A model generated the notes under the pieces. It worked only from the letters and a program-made list of their open reading frames with translations, was not told the origin of the DNA and made no database searches. DNA of 64,000 nt from assembly GCF_000023845.1 (NCBI RefSeq), contig NC_013170.1, forward strand, positions 1,553,805 through 1,617,804, read 5' to 3'. The position numbers were made by a program, and so were the translations under genes. Shown piece after piece: positions 1-8,446 of the stretch; positions within the stretch are counted from its first letter, which is position 1; each line of letters begins with the position of its first letter. Source of the DNA: Cryptobacterium curtum DSM 15641. GTDB lineage: Bacteria > Actinomycetota > Coriobacteriia > Coriobacteriales > Eggerthellaceae.

Positions 1-22
1 TTGCTAGAGCTTTCTCTTCCAT
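1..22 (-). CDS. 5' end of an unidentified gene running off the left edge
   Basis: On the minus strand a clear GGAGG ribosome-binding site lies 8 nt upstream of an ATG at 22, followed by the codons for M-E-E-K-A-L-A before the window ends. Only seven residues are visible, so no function can be given. It is divergent from the methyltransferase gene at 269. Confidence 0.4.
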
Positions 23-201
23 AAGCTCGTCCTCCATAGGCAATATGGCATCCTTATGGATGCGTTTGTCGAAATGCAGCGCCCTCGTCAGTGCGCCTGG
101 AGCCTCCTGGCTAAAAAGAGTAGCGGTTATGCAATTTATTCAGTGCCTTCTATGTAGCAGAATTAAAATTTGCGATTAGGGTATATATGTAAGATTGGAA
201 A

Positions 202-233
202 CTAATTATTCGTCGAGCTAATTATTCGCCGAC
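202..233. repeat. 16 bp tandem repeat upstream of a methyltransferase gene
   Basis: Two adjacent copies of CTAATTATTCG(T/C)CGA(G/C) lie about 35 bp upstream of the ATG at 269. They could be a tandem operator or only a local duplication. Apart from this and the edge gene, I see nothing in 23-268. Confidence 0.5.
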
Positions 234-268
234 GATGGCTTGTATTGCCTTACTGAAAGAAACCGTAC

Positions 269-871
269 ATGGACGATTTATATCTCCGCAATGCTGCAAA
301 GCCGACGGGGGAAATGGGCACCGAGGTGCTCACCCGTATGAACGAACATCATAAAGAGCTCGCTGACTGGGCGTTCTCGCATGTCTCTATCGCGCACGAT
401 GCCACTGCGCTCGATATAGGTTGTGGCGGAGGCGCCAATCTTGAACGTTTGCTCAACCTCTGTCCGCAAGGCACCATACTCGGTATCGATTACTCGCCTA
501 CTAGCGTACAGATGAGTATCGAACACAACCAAGCTGCTGTAGATGCTGGTCGGCTTTCTGTACAGGAGGCGAGTGTCGACAATTTACCCTTCGCCGATAG
601 CTCAATCGACTTTGTTAATGCCTGCGAAACAGTGTATTTCTGGCCTCATGTCGTTCATGGACTTGCAGAAATCCATCGCATATTAAAGCCGAACGGTACT
701 CTGCTTATTATCTGCGAGATGGCCGATCCGCATGACCCACGCTTTGCTGGCGTGAACTACCTGACGGTATACGAACCCGAAGAGCTGCACAGTCTTGTAC
801 GGCAAGCTGGTTTTACCGGCGCTGAACTCTTTAAGCAGGATGAACAGTTCTGCATTGTCGCTTCTCGATAA
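269..871 (+). CDS. class I SAM-dependent methyltransferase
   Basis: The 200-residue protein carries the SAM-binding glycine motif LDIGCGGGANL (about residues 47-57), then an acidic residue at the end of strand 2 (LGIDYS) and the later signature LPFADSSIDFVNA typical of Methyltransf_11/25 folds. The substrate cannot be read from the sequence; small-molecule targets are common in this group. The ATG at 269 is preceded only by an A-rich GAAAGAAA stretch, so the ribosome-binding site is weak. It stands alone, with 76 bp to the next gene on the same strand. Confidence 0.85.
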   Translation: MDDLYLRNAAKPTGEMGTEVLTRMNEHHKELADWAFSHVSIAHDATALDIGCGGGANLERLLNLCPQGTILGIDYSPTSVQMSIEHNQAAVDAGRLSVQEASVDNLPFADSSIDFVNACETVYFWPHVVHGLAEIHRILKPNGTLLIICEMADPHDPRFAGVNYLTVYEPEELHSLVRQAGFTGAELFKQDEQFCIVASR

Positions 872-947
872 AATTTGTTAGCCAACTGCGTCGTCTTCTT
901 TCCGCTTACACCAGCTACAATAACGTACAGAGCAAAAGGAGCGTGCG

Positions 948-1217
948 ATGTCCCAGCAAAATAATGACAGCCAGAAAAATCCCTACGCGCTTAAGCGAAC
1001 CATCAGCGGCCTTGTCTGCCTTGCGTCCCTTGTTGTCTATCTGATTGTGCCCGGTGAAGCATTCAGCTGGCAGAAAATTGTCACGTTGCTGGTATTTTTC
1101 GCACTCATTATGGTGGTGACGTTCTTTCAGCAAGAATATCGCTCGTGGCAAGTTCAACACCGCAATCCCGACTCATATGACGAAGCGGGTCGTTACCATA
1201 AAGACCGTGATATATAG
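948..1217 (+). CDS. small two-helix membrane protein of unknown function
   Basis: The 89-residue product has a polar N-terminus, two hydrophobic segments (about residues 20-36 and 43-62) and a charged C-terminal tail rich in R, Y and D. AAAAGGAG is spaced 7 nt before the ATG. No family was recognised. It lies between the methyltransferase and purL. A TATAAT box at 1273-1278 suggests purL has its own promoter downstream of this gene. Confidence 0.65.
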   Translation: MSQQNNDSQKNPYALKRTISGLVCLASLVVYLIVPGEAFSWQKIVTLLVFFALIMVVTFFQQEYRSWQVQHRNPDSYDEAGRYHKDRDI

Positions 1218-1331
1218 GCATGGAAATCAAACAAGACCAGGATAATTATCAGTAGAAGAGCAAGTACGCCCCTATAATGAAAATGTTTTATCCTTCGCGT
1301 ATCGGTTCCAAACCCTGAAAGGCAGAAATCC

Positions 1332-4300
1332 ATGGTCTCTCGCGTGTATGTTGAGAAAAAGCCCGGCTTCAACGTTGAAGCTCAGCAATTGACCAGTGAA
1401 TTGCGCGACATCTTAGGCATTGCCCATCTTTCTTACGTACGGATTCTCAACCGCTATGACGTTGAAGGAATTTCTTCAGAACTTTTTGAGCAGTGCATCC
1501 CTACAGTATTCAGCGAGCCACCCGTTGATCTGGCATATCGTGACCTTCCCGTACAGGTTAATGATATGACCTTCGCTGTCGAAGCGCTTCCCGGCCAGTT
1601 CGATCAACGCGCTGATTCCGCAAGTGAATGTATCCAGCTTATCAGCCAAGGGAAACGTCCCACCGTACGCGCAGCAAAGGTGTATCTTTTAGCGGGCTCG
1701 CTTACTCAAGATGACATCGATGCAATCAAACACTACGTTATTAACCCAGTTGAGACGCGCGAAGCCTGTCTTGACGAGGTTGAAACACTCGACACGCCCC
1801 AACCGGAGCCAAAACCCGTTGAGATCATTGACGGATTTAATTCGTTTGCGGAAGAACAACTTCAGGCATTTATTGCTGAGCGCGGGCTTGCGATGGATCT
1901 GGCCGATATTCTGTTCTGCCAGGAATACTTCCGGTCTGAAGGCCGCTGCCCCACCATTACCGAAATCAAAATGATCGACACCTACTGGTCCGATCATTGC
2001 CGTCATACAACCTTCCATACCGAACTCACTAATGTGCAGATCGACGATGAAGCAGTGCGTCGCGCCTTTGAGCGGTATCTCGACATGCGTCACGAACTCA
2101 AGCGCGACGATAAACCAGTGTCCCTTATGGATATGGGCACGATTGCCAGTCGGTATCTTAAGGCAAAAGGTATCTTGAAAAACCTTGACGAGTCTGAAGA
2201 AATTAACGCCTGTACTGTCAAGGTAAACGTTGATGTCAACGGCATCGATGAAGACTGGCTCTTCCTGTTTAAAAACGAAACACACAACCACCCCACCGAA
2301 ATCGAACCCTTCGGTGGAGCAGCTACCTGTATTGGTGGATGCATCCGCGACCCTCTTTCGGGCCGCAGCTACGTTTATCAGGCTATGCGTGTCACGGGAG
2401 CTGGCGATCCCCTCGCCCCGCTTTCCGACACGCTGCCTGGTAAGTTACCCCAGCGTAAGCTGGTGACTACTGCTGCCGCAGGGTATTCCAGCTATGGCAA
2501 CCAAATCGGTCTTGCAACCGGACAGGTTGACGAACTGTATCATCCGGGATACGTGGCTAAACGCATGGAAATTGGTGCTGTTGTGGCGGCAACCCCTGCC
2601 AACCATGTACGCCGCGAAACACCACTACCGGGCGATGTTGTGGTACTGCTCGGCGGTCGCACGGGCCGCGATGGCATTGGTGGTGCTACCGGATCTTCAA
2701 AGGCTCACGATAAAGAAAGTATCGAAAAGGACGGGGCAGAAGTTCAAAAGGGCAACGCCCCCGTCGAACGCAAACTGCAGCGCCTGTTCCGCCGAGGTGA
2801 TGCCTGTCGTCTGATCAAACGGTGTAATGACTTTGGTGCAGGGGGTGTGTCAGTTGCTATTGGTGAGCTAGCAGATAGCCTCTTCATCGATTTGAACAAA
2901 ATTCCTAAAAAGTACGACGGCCTCGACGGCACCGAACTGGCTATTTCTGAAAGTCAGGAACGCATGGCCTGCGCCGTCGCAGCTGAAGATGTCGAAGAAT
3001 TTCTTGGCTATGCCCACGAAGAAAACCTTGAAGCAACCCCCGTTGCGCGGGTAACTGACACCGGACGCGTGCAAATTGTTTGGCAAGGGACTGATGTTGT
3101 TAACATCAGTCGTGAATTCCTAGCAAGCAATGGCGTACCAAAGCAACAGGATGTGCATTTAACCTGCGGGAAGGTGTGGCACCCACAATGGCAGGGCGCA
3201 TCAGTTGCCCAACGTATGCAAAACCTTGTGACCGATTTGAATGTAGCGGGCAAGCGTGGATTGTCTGACCGATTTGACAGCACCATCGGCGCGGGCACCG
3301 TACTTATGCCCTATGGCGGTTCGCAGCAGCTAACACCCACCATGGCGATGGTTGCCAAGCTGCCAGTTTTAGGCAAAACAACTACCATCAGTGGAATGTC
3401 CTGGGGATTCAACCCCTATGCTATGGAAGCCGATCCGTTTACTGGAGCGTATCTTTCCGTTGTTGAAAGCGTAGCCAAATTTGTGGCTGCCGGATTTGAG
3501 CACCAGAATGCCTACCTCACATTCCAAGAGTACTTCGAAAAGCTCCGCGACAATCCTGAGCGCTGGGGAAAACCGGCGCGCGCATTACTTGGTGCTCTGA
3601 TGGCACAGGTGGATCTTGGTGTGGCTGCAATCGGCGGAAAAGATAGTATGTCAGGCAGCTTTGAAGACATTGATGTGCCACCCACACTTGTATCGTTCTG
3701 CACGGGCGTTGGCACCCTCAGCCGAGCAACAAGCCCCGAGTTCAAAGCGGCGGGTCACCGCGTTATTGAAATTGCCCCCGCTTACGATGAAGCAGGGCTT
3801 ATCCCTGATGCCGAAGATCTCTTGAAGGCATTTACCCTGATAGAAAAACTTATCGGTGAAAAGAAGGCCATGGCCGTCTCTACTGCTGGGTATGGCTGTG
3901 CCGCCGAAGCGTTATTTAAGATGTGCGTTGGCAACCGTATTGGGCTTGCCTTAAACGACAACGCATGCGCTGAGGACTTATTCACACCAGTATATGGCAC
4001 CTTCTATGTGGAGCTTTCTGAAGACGCCCCTCTTCCTGCTGACGAAGGCACACTTTCTGTTACTGAAATCGGCATGACCACCCCTCAGTACGTTTTGACT
4101 GTGGGTGGAGAAACACTCGATTTAGCGCACCTGCAGGAAGCCTGGGAGAGCAAACTTGAAGGGGTGTTCCCCTATCGCAGGGTATCATCCAGTGTGTCAG
4201 CGGCAACGCAAACCTCCGCTGCTGCTGAAGCGCCTATTGAAACAATCAGTTGTGATAGCAAGCTCCCCCTTACCTATCCTGGGGTGCTGGCGCATCCGCG

Positions 4301-5096
4301 AGTGATTATTCCGGTGTTCCCTGGCAACAACTGCGAATTCGACTCAGCGGCTGCTTTCGAGCGTGCTGGCGCACAAGCGGAAACCTTTGTTATTAACAAT
4401 TTAACTCCGCAGGCGGTAGCCGAAAGCACGCGCGCATTAGCGGACAAAATCCGACGCAGTCAGATTGTCATGATTCCTGGCGGTTTTTCCGGTGGCGACG
4501 AACCTGATGGATCAGCCAAATTCATTACAGCATTCTTCCGATCTCCCGAAGTAACCGAAGCCGTACGCGATCTTCTCCAAAATCGCGACGGTCTTATGCT
4601 GGGAATTTGCAATGGGTTCCAGGCGCTCGTGAAGTTGGGGCTCGTTCCCTTTGGTGATATACGCGCGATAGATAAAGACTGCCCTACCCTCACGTTTAAC
4701 ACTATCGGTCGCCATCAGAGCGGCATCGTGCATACCCGCGTTGCGAGCACGCTCAGCCCTTGGCTATCTCGCTGCCAAGTAGGCGACATTCATGCCGTGG
4801 CGGTTAGCCATGGTGAAGGCCGCTTTGTTGCACCCGAACATCTGTTAAAGGACATGAAAGCTGCTGGGCAGATAGCCACTCAATACACCAATGCAGCAGG
4901 CGTGCCATCTATGGATTTAGGCGTTAACCCAAATGGTTCACTCTGGGCAATTGAGGGCATCACCAGCCCTGATGGACGGGTATTTGGCAAGATGGCGCAT
5001 AGTGAACGTTCGGGCGCAGGTCTGTATCAAAACATTCCTGGCGCCGAAGGTATCCAACCTATTATTGAAAGTGGCGTCGGCTACTTCACAGATTAA
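1332..5096 (+). CDS. purL: phosphoribosylformylglycinamidine synthase (single-chain PurL)
   Basis: This enzyme converts FGAR, glutamine and ATP to FGAM in step four of de novo purine synthesis. At 1254 residues it is the long type, in which the PurS-like, AIR-synthase-like and glutaminase domains are one chain. Visible marks are the linker and ATP/FGAR site around DTYWSDHCRHTTF and FKNETHNHPTEIEPFGG in the first half. The C-terminal class I amidotransferase has its nucleophile in LGICNGFQ and the His/Glu pair in VSHGEGRF. The start has only a weak AAAGG ribosome-binding site. No other pur gene is in the window, so it appears to be a stand-alone unit. Confidence 0.97.
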   Translation: MVSRVYVEKKPGFNVEAQQLTSELRDILGIAHLSYVRILNRYDVEGISSELFEQCIPTVFSEPPVDLAYRDLPVQVNDMTFAVEALPGQFDQRADSASECIQLISQGKRPTVRAAKVYLLAGSLTQDDIDAIKHYVINPVETREACLDEVETLDTPQPEPKPVEIIDGFNSFAEEQLQAFIAERGLAMDLADILFCQEYFRSEGRCPTITEIKMIDTYWSDHCRHTTFHTELTNVQIDDEAVRRAFERYLDMRHELKRDDKPVSLMDMGTIASRYLKAKGILKNLDESEEINACTVKVNVDVNGIDEDWLFLFKNETHNHPTEIEPFGGAATCIGGCIRDPLSGRSYVYQAMRVTGAGDPLAPLSDTLPGKLPQRKLVTTAAAGYSSYGNQIGLATGQVDELYHPGYVAKRMEIGAVVAATPANHVRRETPLPGDVVVLLGGRTGRDGIGGATGSSKAHDKESIEKDGAEVQKGNAPVERKLQRLFRRGDACRLIKRCNDFGAGGVSVAIGELADSLFIDLNKIPKKYDGLDGTELAISESQERMACAVAAEDVEEFLGYAHEENLEATPVARVTDTGRVQIVWQGTDVVNISREFLASNGVPKQQDVHLTCGKVWHPQWQGASVAQRMQNLVTDLNVAGKRGLSDRFDSTIGAGTVLMPYGGSQQLTPTMAMVAKLPVLGKTTTISGMSWGFNPYAMEADPFTGAYLSVVESVAKFVAAGFEHQNAYLTFQEYFEKLRDNPERWGKPARALLGALMAQVDLGVAAIGGKDSMSGSFEDIDVPPTLVSFCTGVGTLSRATSPEFKAAGHRVIEIAPAYDEAGLIPDAEDLLKAFTLIEKLIGEKKAMAVSTAGYGCAAEALFKMCVGNRIGLALNDNACAEDLFTPVYGTFYVELSEDAPLPADEGTLSVTEIGMTTPQYVLTVGGETLDLAHLQEAWESKLEGVFPYRRVSSSVSAATQTSAAAEAPIETISCDSKLPLTYPGVLAHPRVIIPVFPGNNCEFDSAAAFERAGAQAETFVINNLTPQAVAESTRALADKIRRSQIVMIPGGFSGGDEPDGSAKFITAFFRSPEVTEAVRDLLQNRDGLMLGICNGFQALVKLGLVPFGDIRAIDKDCPTLTFNTIGRHQSGIVHTRVASTLSPWLSRCQVGDIHAVAVSHGEGRFVAPEHLLKDMKAAGQIATQYTNAAGVPSMDLGVNPNGSLWAIEGITSPDGRVFGKMAHSERSGAGLYQNIPGAEGIQPIIESGVGYFTD

Positions 5097-5162
5097 TAAA
5101 GTACGCCGCAACTGTTCAAAAGCGAGGTGTTACACGTCGTACCTATCCGTTCCTTAAACAAA

Positions 5163-5194
5163 TACGCCGCAGCATCACGGGGATGTGCGGCGTA
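5163..5194. terminator. hairpin between convergent purL and adhesin A genes
   Basis: TACGCCGCA pairs perfectly with TGCGGCGTA. The stem continues as CATC/GATG after one bulged G and closes on a five-base loop. There is no T run, so it is a strong stem but not a canonical intrinsic terminator. Its place between two converging genes suggests a two-way stop. Confidence 0.5.
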
Positions 5195-5238
5195 CGGTTG
5201 TGGGCGTATAGCTTGTTTAGGAGGTTGCTACCTTAGGG

Positions 5239-8130
5239 CTAATCCTGCTCTTCGCGACGGCGAGCAGTCACAGCAATCGCTCCACCGACAGCAGAGAGAA
5301 TAGCTAAACCAGCAGCTCCAGCAAACAGAGTTCCTTCATCAGCGGTTTTGGGAAGGATGGAAGCTGGTCCTTTGCCATTGGGGTCTGGATCAGGATCTGG
5401 GCTCGGTGCTGGTGTTGGATCGGGCTCGGGAGCAGGATTTGGGCCCGGCTCTGGAGGAGTGGGGGTATGGGTGTTGGTGATGGTAAAGCCACTGGTGGCA
5501 TCCCCCGTTACCTCTTTGGTGTATCCAGTGGGAACAGTGGGCTCATCGACCGTGTAGACAATGTTGGTGCCATTGTCCTTCTGGTCAAGGCCAGTCCACG
5601 TATATGACCAATTATTGGCAGCATTGAGAGTAACAGGTGTTCCCTTTGCTACTCCATTGGCATAGAGCACTACTTCCACAGAGGAAGGACGCACGCCATC
5701 GCGGTCATTATCATCACTCCATGCTTTAGTAACTGTCAGCGATGTTTGAGCTGGTGTATGAGTGTTTGTGACATCATAATCAGTAATGGTTGTTGAATAA
5801 TCAGCAACAGCATTCTCAGTGATCGTGTAGGCAATCTGGTGACCATCGGTTGCAGAATACTTAGCAAGACCAGCAAAGCTATAGCTCCATGCACCTGATG
5901 CATCCGGGGTGACTGCCTTTGAGTCTACTTGGGTGCCATCGGCCAGAAGGTTGATGGTGATAGAAGACGGACGCGCTCCATCACGATTGCCATCATCATT
6001 CCAGGTCTTTGTTCCTGAGATGTCAATCTTTTCTTTATTGGTGTTAGTGATAGTGTATCCCGCTGTAGCACTGCCGCTTATAGCTGTTGTGTACTTGGTT
6101 GCATCCACACCAGTAACTGATGATTCATCAACGGTGTAGGTAATAGCAGTACCATTTTTGTACTTAGGCAGGTTAGTAAACGTATCGCTCCAGCTATTAG
6201 CTGAGGAAAGCGTGACAGACTTGCCACTATCTACCCCATCAGCCAAAAGCTTGACAGTAACTGATGAGCCTTCTGGCCCAACCCACTTCTTGGTTACTGG
6301 GATATTGATGGTTTCAGGGGTATGGGTGTTGGTGATGGTAAAGCCTGCGACCGCAGAACCAGTAACAGCAGCGATATACCCTGACGGAGTTGGATCCTCA
6401 GCCACGGTATAAACGATATCGTTACCAGCTGCATTCTTCTTATCGAGGCTCGCGAAAGTATCTTTCCACGAATTGCTTCCATCAAGCGTTACTGTCTTAC
6501 CGGTATCGACACCATCAGCATATAAATGAACCGTCACCGAAGTCGGACGCATTCCGTCTTGATTGTCGGCATCGCTCCACGTCTTTTCAACGGAGACATT
6601 AACAGTAGGCGGAATGGCTTTATCGACAAACGTGCGCGTGACGTCTTGAGTGGCTGTTGAGAAATCAGTATCGGCAATCGTCTGATCAGCTGCAGCAAGA
6701 TATCCAGAAGGCGGAGTAGTTTCCTTAATGATATAACCATCACGCAAAAGACCGCCCAGGCTTGCTTCGCCAGACGCATTTGTTGTTACTTGGCCAACAA
6801 CCGCGCCAGAACGAGCACGAACAATATCAAAAACTGCTCCGGCAAGTGGATTTCCTGATTCGTCAGTCTTTTTGATATTAATCTTGTACTTGTAACCTTC
6901 ACCAGTGCCACCAGAGGTTGGTAGAAGGTAATAGGCCTTACTTTCTTTAGTTACGCCGTTATCAGTGAGACTTGCTTTATTTTCGAACTTTTCACCGGGA
7001 AGAGGTGTGTAGTTAATCTTGGTTTGGAAACGTACCAATAGCCCTTTAGTGGCAGGGATATTTCCCAGATTCAGCTTAAAGTTTGTTCCGTTATAAGTAA
7101 TTTTTGAAGCATACTGACTTGTAACATTGGTCTGCCCAACAAGTTTATAGCTCGTGCCTTGAAGCTGCCAGGTTCCTTCGAATACTTCAAGTGTACCAGG
7201 AATAAACGACACGCCTGGAGTTAAAAGGCTGTCATCAAGTACTGCATTCGTATACGCCTTGCCATCTTGATTAATCTTTACCTGCCAAACGCCCTTAGTG
7301 GTATCGAAAGCGTTAGCCCAGCCAGATTTAATAATAGGCACAGCTGTTTCAGTATGTACCGTGTAGTTGACATTGCCAGCCGGAACTGTTTCACCGCTTA
7401 TCACCGGATTAACTGGTAAGACGCCAGAATGAGTGTGTACATCATTATCGATCTGAACATTAACCGAGAAGTCTCCAGAGATATCCGATTTACCCTCAGC
7501 GTAGTCCGTATATGTAATAATAAACTTGGTGTTGGTCGGGTCAGTCTTACCGCGCGCAATAATATTGCCTGATCCGTCTTGAATGACAAAGTCAGTTGGC
7601 GGAGCGCTTTTGAACCCGGCTGGAAGCTCTATCGTAGTTGTGTCGCCCGCATGCACGCCAAGATTTGGAAGTGCATAATGGAAATTAAGCTTGAATGCTT
7701 GCCACGCCCCCACATTAACCGGTGTCGTGCCAGTAGCGGTAGTAACTTTGGCACTCGTAACAACATTAGGAAGCTCAACGCCACTTGATCCAGAAGCAGC
7801 ACGCTTAGACACCTTGTGAGAAGTATTAAGATCTACCGGCTCGATCATCCTTGTCAAGTCAACGGTGCCCGTAGATGATGTCTGTTTGCTTCCGTTAGCT
7901 GTATCAGATTGACTCGCTTGCCACTCATCTTGTGCCATGGGAGCCTCAGCATTTACAACTGCACGGCTGTTTTCACTGTTCTCTATAGAAGTGGCAGGAC
8001 TTTCCTGCGTTGCACTCGCAGAGCTTGTGCTTCCTTCGTTATCAAGGGCAACCGCCTCCAAGGCTCCCGCAGGCATACAGATACTGAATGCCAGTACAGC
8101 ACTTATGAGGCAACATAACTTTCTTTTCAC
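5239..8130 (-). CDS. LPxTG-anchored Cna_B-repeat surface adhesin (adhesin A)
   Basis: The 963-residue protein has a Sec signal peptide (KRKLCC then a hydrophobic core), an N-terminal adhesin-like region, and a SpaA-type domain beginning near INIKKTDESGNPLAGAVFDI. Four Cna_B domains ending in ITNTHTP or similar follow. A Pro/Asp/Gly wall-spanning stretch, the sorting motif LPKTA, a membrane helix and an RRREEQD tail complete it. Sortase would link it to peptidoglycan. No sortase gene is in the window. The start is GTG at 8130 with a modest GCGGGA upstream. The leader contains an 11-G tract, and the last 360 residues nearly duplicate those of the adhesin ending at 11489. Ligand unknown. Confidence 0.93.
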   Translation of the reverse strand: MKRKLCCLISAVLAFSICMPAGALEAVALDNEGSTSSASATQESPATSIENSENSRAVVNAEAPMAQDEWQASQSDTANGSKQTSSTGTVDLTRMIEPVDLNTSHKVSKRAASGSSGVELPNVVTSAKVTTATGTTPVNVGAWQAFKLNFHYALPNLGVHAGDTTTIELPAGFKSAPPTDFVIQDGSGNIIARGKTDPTNTKFIITYTDYAEGKSDISGDFSVNVQIDNDVHTHSGVLPVNPVISGETVPAGNVNYTVHTETAVPIIKSGWANAFDTTKGVWQVKINQDGKAYTNAVLDDSLLTPGVSFIPGTLEVFEGTWQLQGTSYKLVGQTNVTSQYASKITYNGTNFKLNLGNIPATKGLLVRFQTKINYTPLPGEKFENKASLTDNGVTKESKAYYLLPTSGGTGEGYKYKINIKKTDESGNPLAGAVFDIVRARSGAVVGQVTTNASGEASLGGLLRDGYIIKETTPPSGYLAAADQTIADTDFSTATQDVTRTFVDKAIPPTVNVSVEKTWSDADNQDGMRPTSVTVHLYADGVDTGKTVTLDGSNSWKDTFASLDKKNAAGNDIVYTVAEDPTPSGYIAAVTGSAVAGFTITNTHTPETINIPVTKKWVGPEGSSVTVKLLADGVDSGKSVTLSSANSWSDTFTNLPKYKNGTAITYTVDESSVTGVDATKYTTAISGSATAGYTITNTNKEKIDISGTKTWNDDGNRDGARPSSITINLLADGTQVDSKAVTPDASGAWSYSFAGLAKYSATDGHQIAYTITENAVADYSTTITDYDVTNTHTPAQTSLTVTKAWSDDNDRDGVRPSSVEVVLYANGVAKGTPVTLNAANNWSYTWTGLDQKDNGTNIVYTVDEPTVPTGYTKEVTGDATSGFTITNTHTPTPPEPGPNPAPEPDPTPAPSPDPDPDPNGKGPASILPKTADEGTLFAGAAGLAILSAVGGAIAVTARRREEQD
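5248..6338 (-). repeat. 1.09 kb near-identical 3' end, copy 1
   Basis: This stretch matches 11495-12585 almost base for base at a constant offset of 6247, with only scattered substitutions. It covers three Cna_B domains and the wall anchor of adhesin A. Identity stops sharply just before the ITNTHTPE junction of the next Cna_B domain, as expected from recent duplication or gene conversion. Confidence 0.9.
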
Positions 8131-8446
8131 GCGTGATCCCGCCTTCGCGCGTTCTCTGTATGGCTTCCAGGAAAGGCGCCCCCCCCCCCAGAAGTCGATG
8201 CCTGGCGCATCGTATGACAGACTAGTTTATCGTCTTTATGGGTAACATTAATTTATACAGAAATAGTCTACATAAAATGGACTGATGAAATGGATGAATG
8301 AAAAACTCTTACAACCCTTCACTTTCCACTCCACACAGGCACTCATCAACGGACAATCAGCGACGTCGATTCGCCGTACTTGGCTCTTTGTACTTACCAC
8401 TTATGCAAAAGCGTGAATCCTGATATGGCTGCACTTTTACAATGCC
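8131..8446 (-). promoter_or_regulatory. leader region of adhesin A with upstream ATG and G tract
   Basis: This 316-base gap holds the adhesin A leader. A TATAAA-like -10 lies around 8249-8254 on the minus strand, with no convincing -35. An ATG at 8210 opens a short frame that crosses the G tract and ends in a TGA overlapping the GTG start. No terminator for the ATPase gene at 8447 was seen here. Confidence 0.4.
8179..8189 (-). repeat. homopolymer G(11) in the adhesin A leader
   Basis: Eleven consecutive G on the coding strand lie 49 bases upstream of the GTG start. The frame of the GTG is open without a stop back through the tract. The upstream ATG at 8210 is 80 bases from the GTG, so 12 or 9 G would fuse it in frame while 11 does not. 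Such tracts slip readily during replication, so this is a strong candidate phase-variation switch. Confidence 0.75.

Noticed and set aside
1689..2291. 200-codon minus-strand frame inside purL
   Set aside because: Antisense of a fully conserved purL segment, no start context.
5348..5557. Gly/Ser-rich plus-strand frame under the adhesin tails (also at 11595-11804)
   Set aside because: Reverse complement of the Pro/Asp wall-spanning repeats; low-complexity artefact present in both copies.
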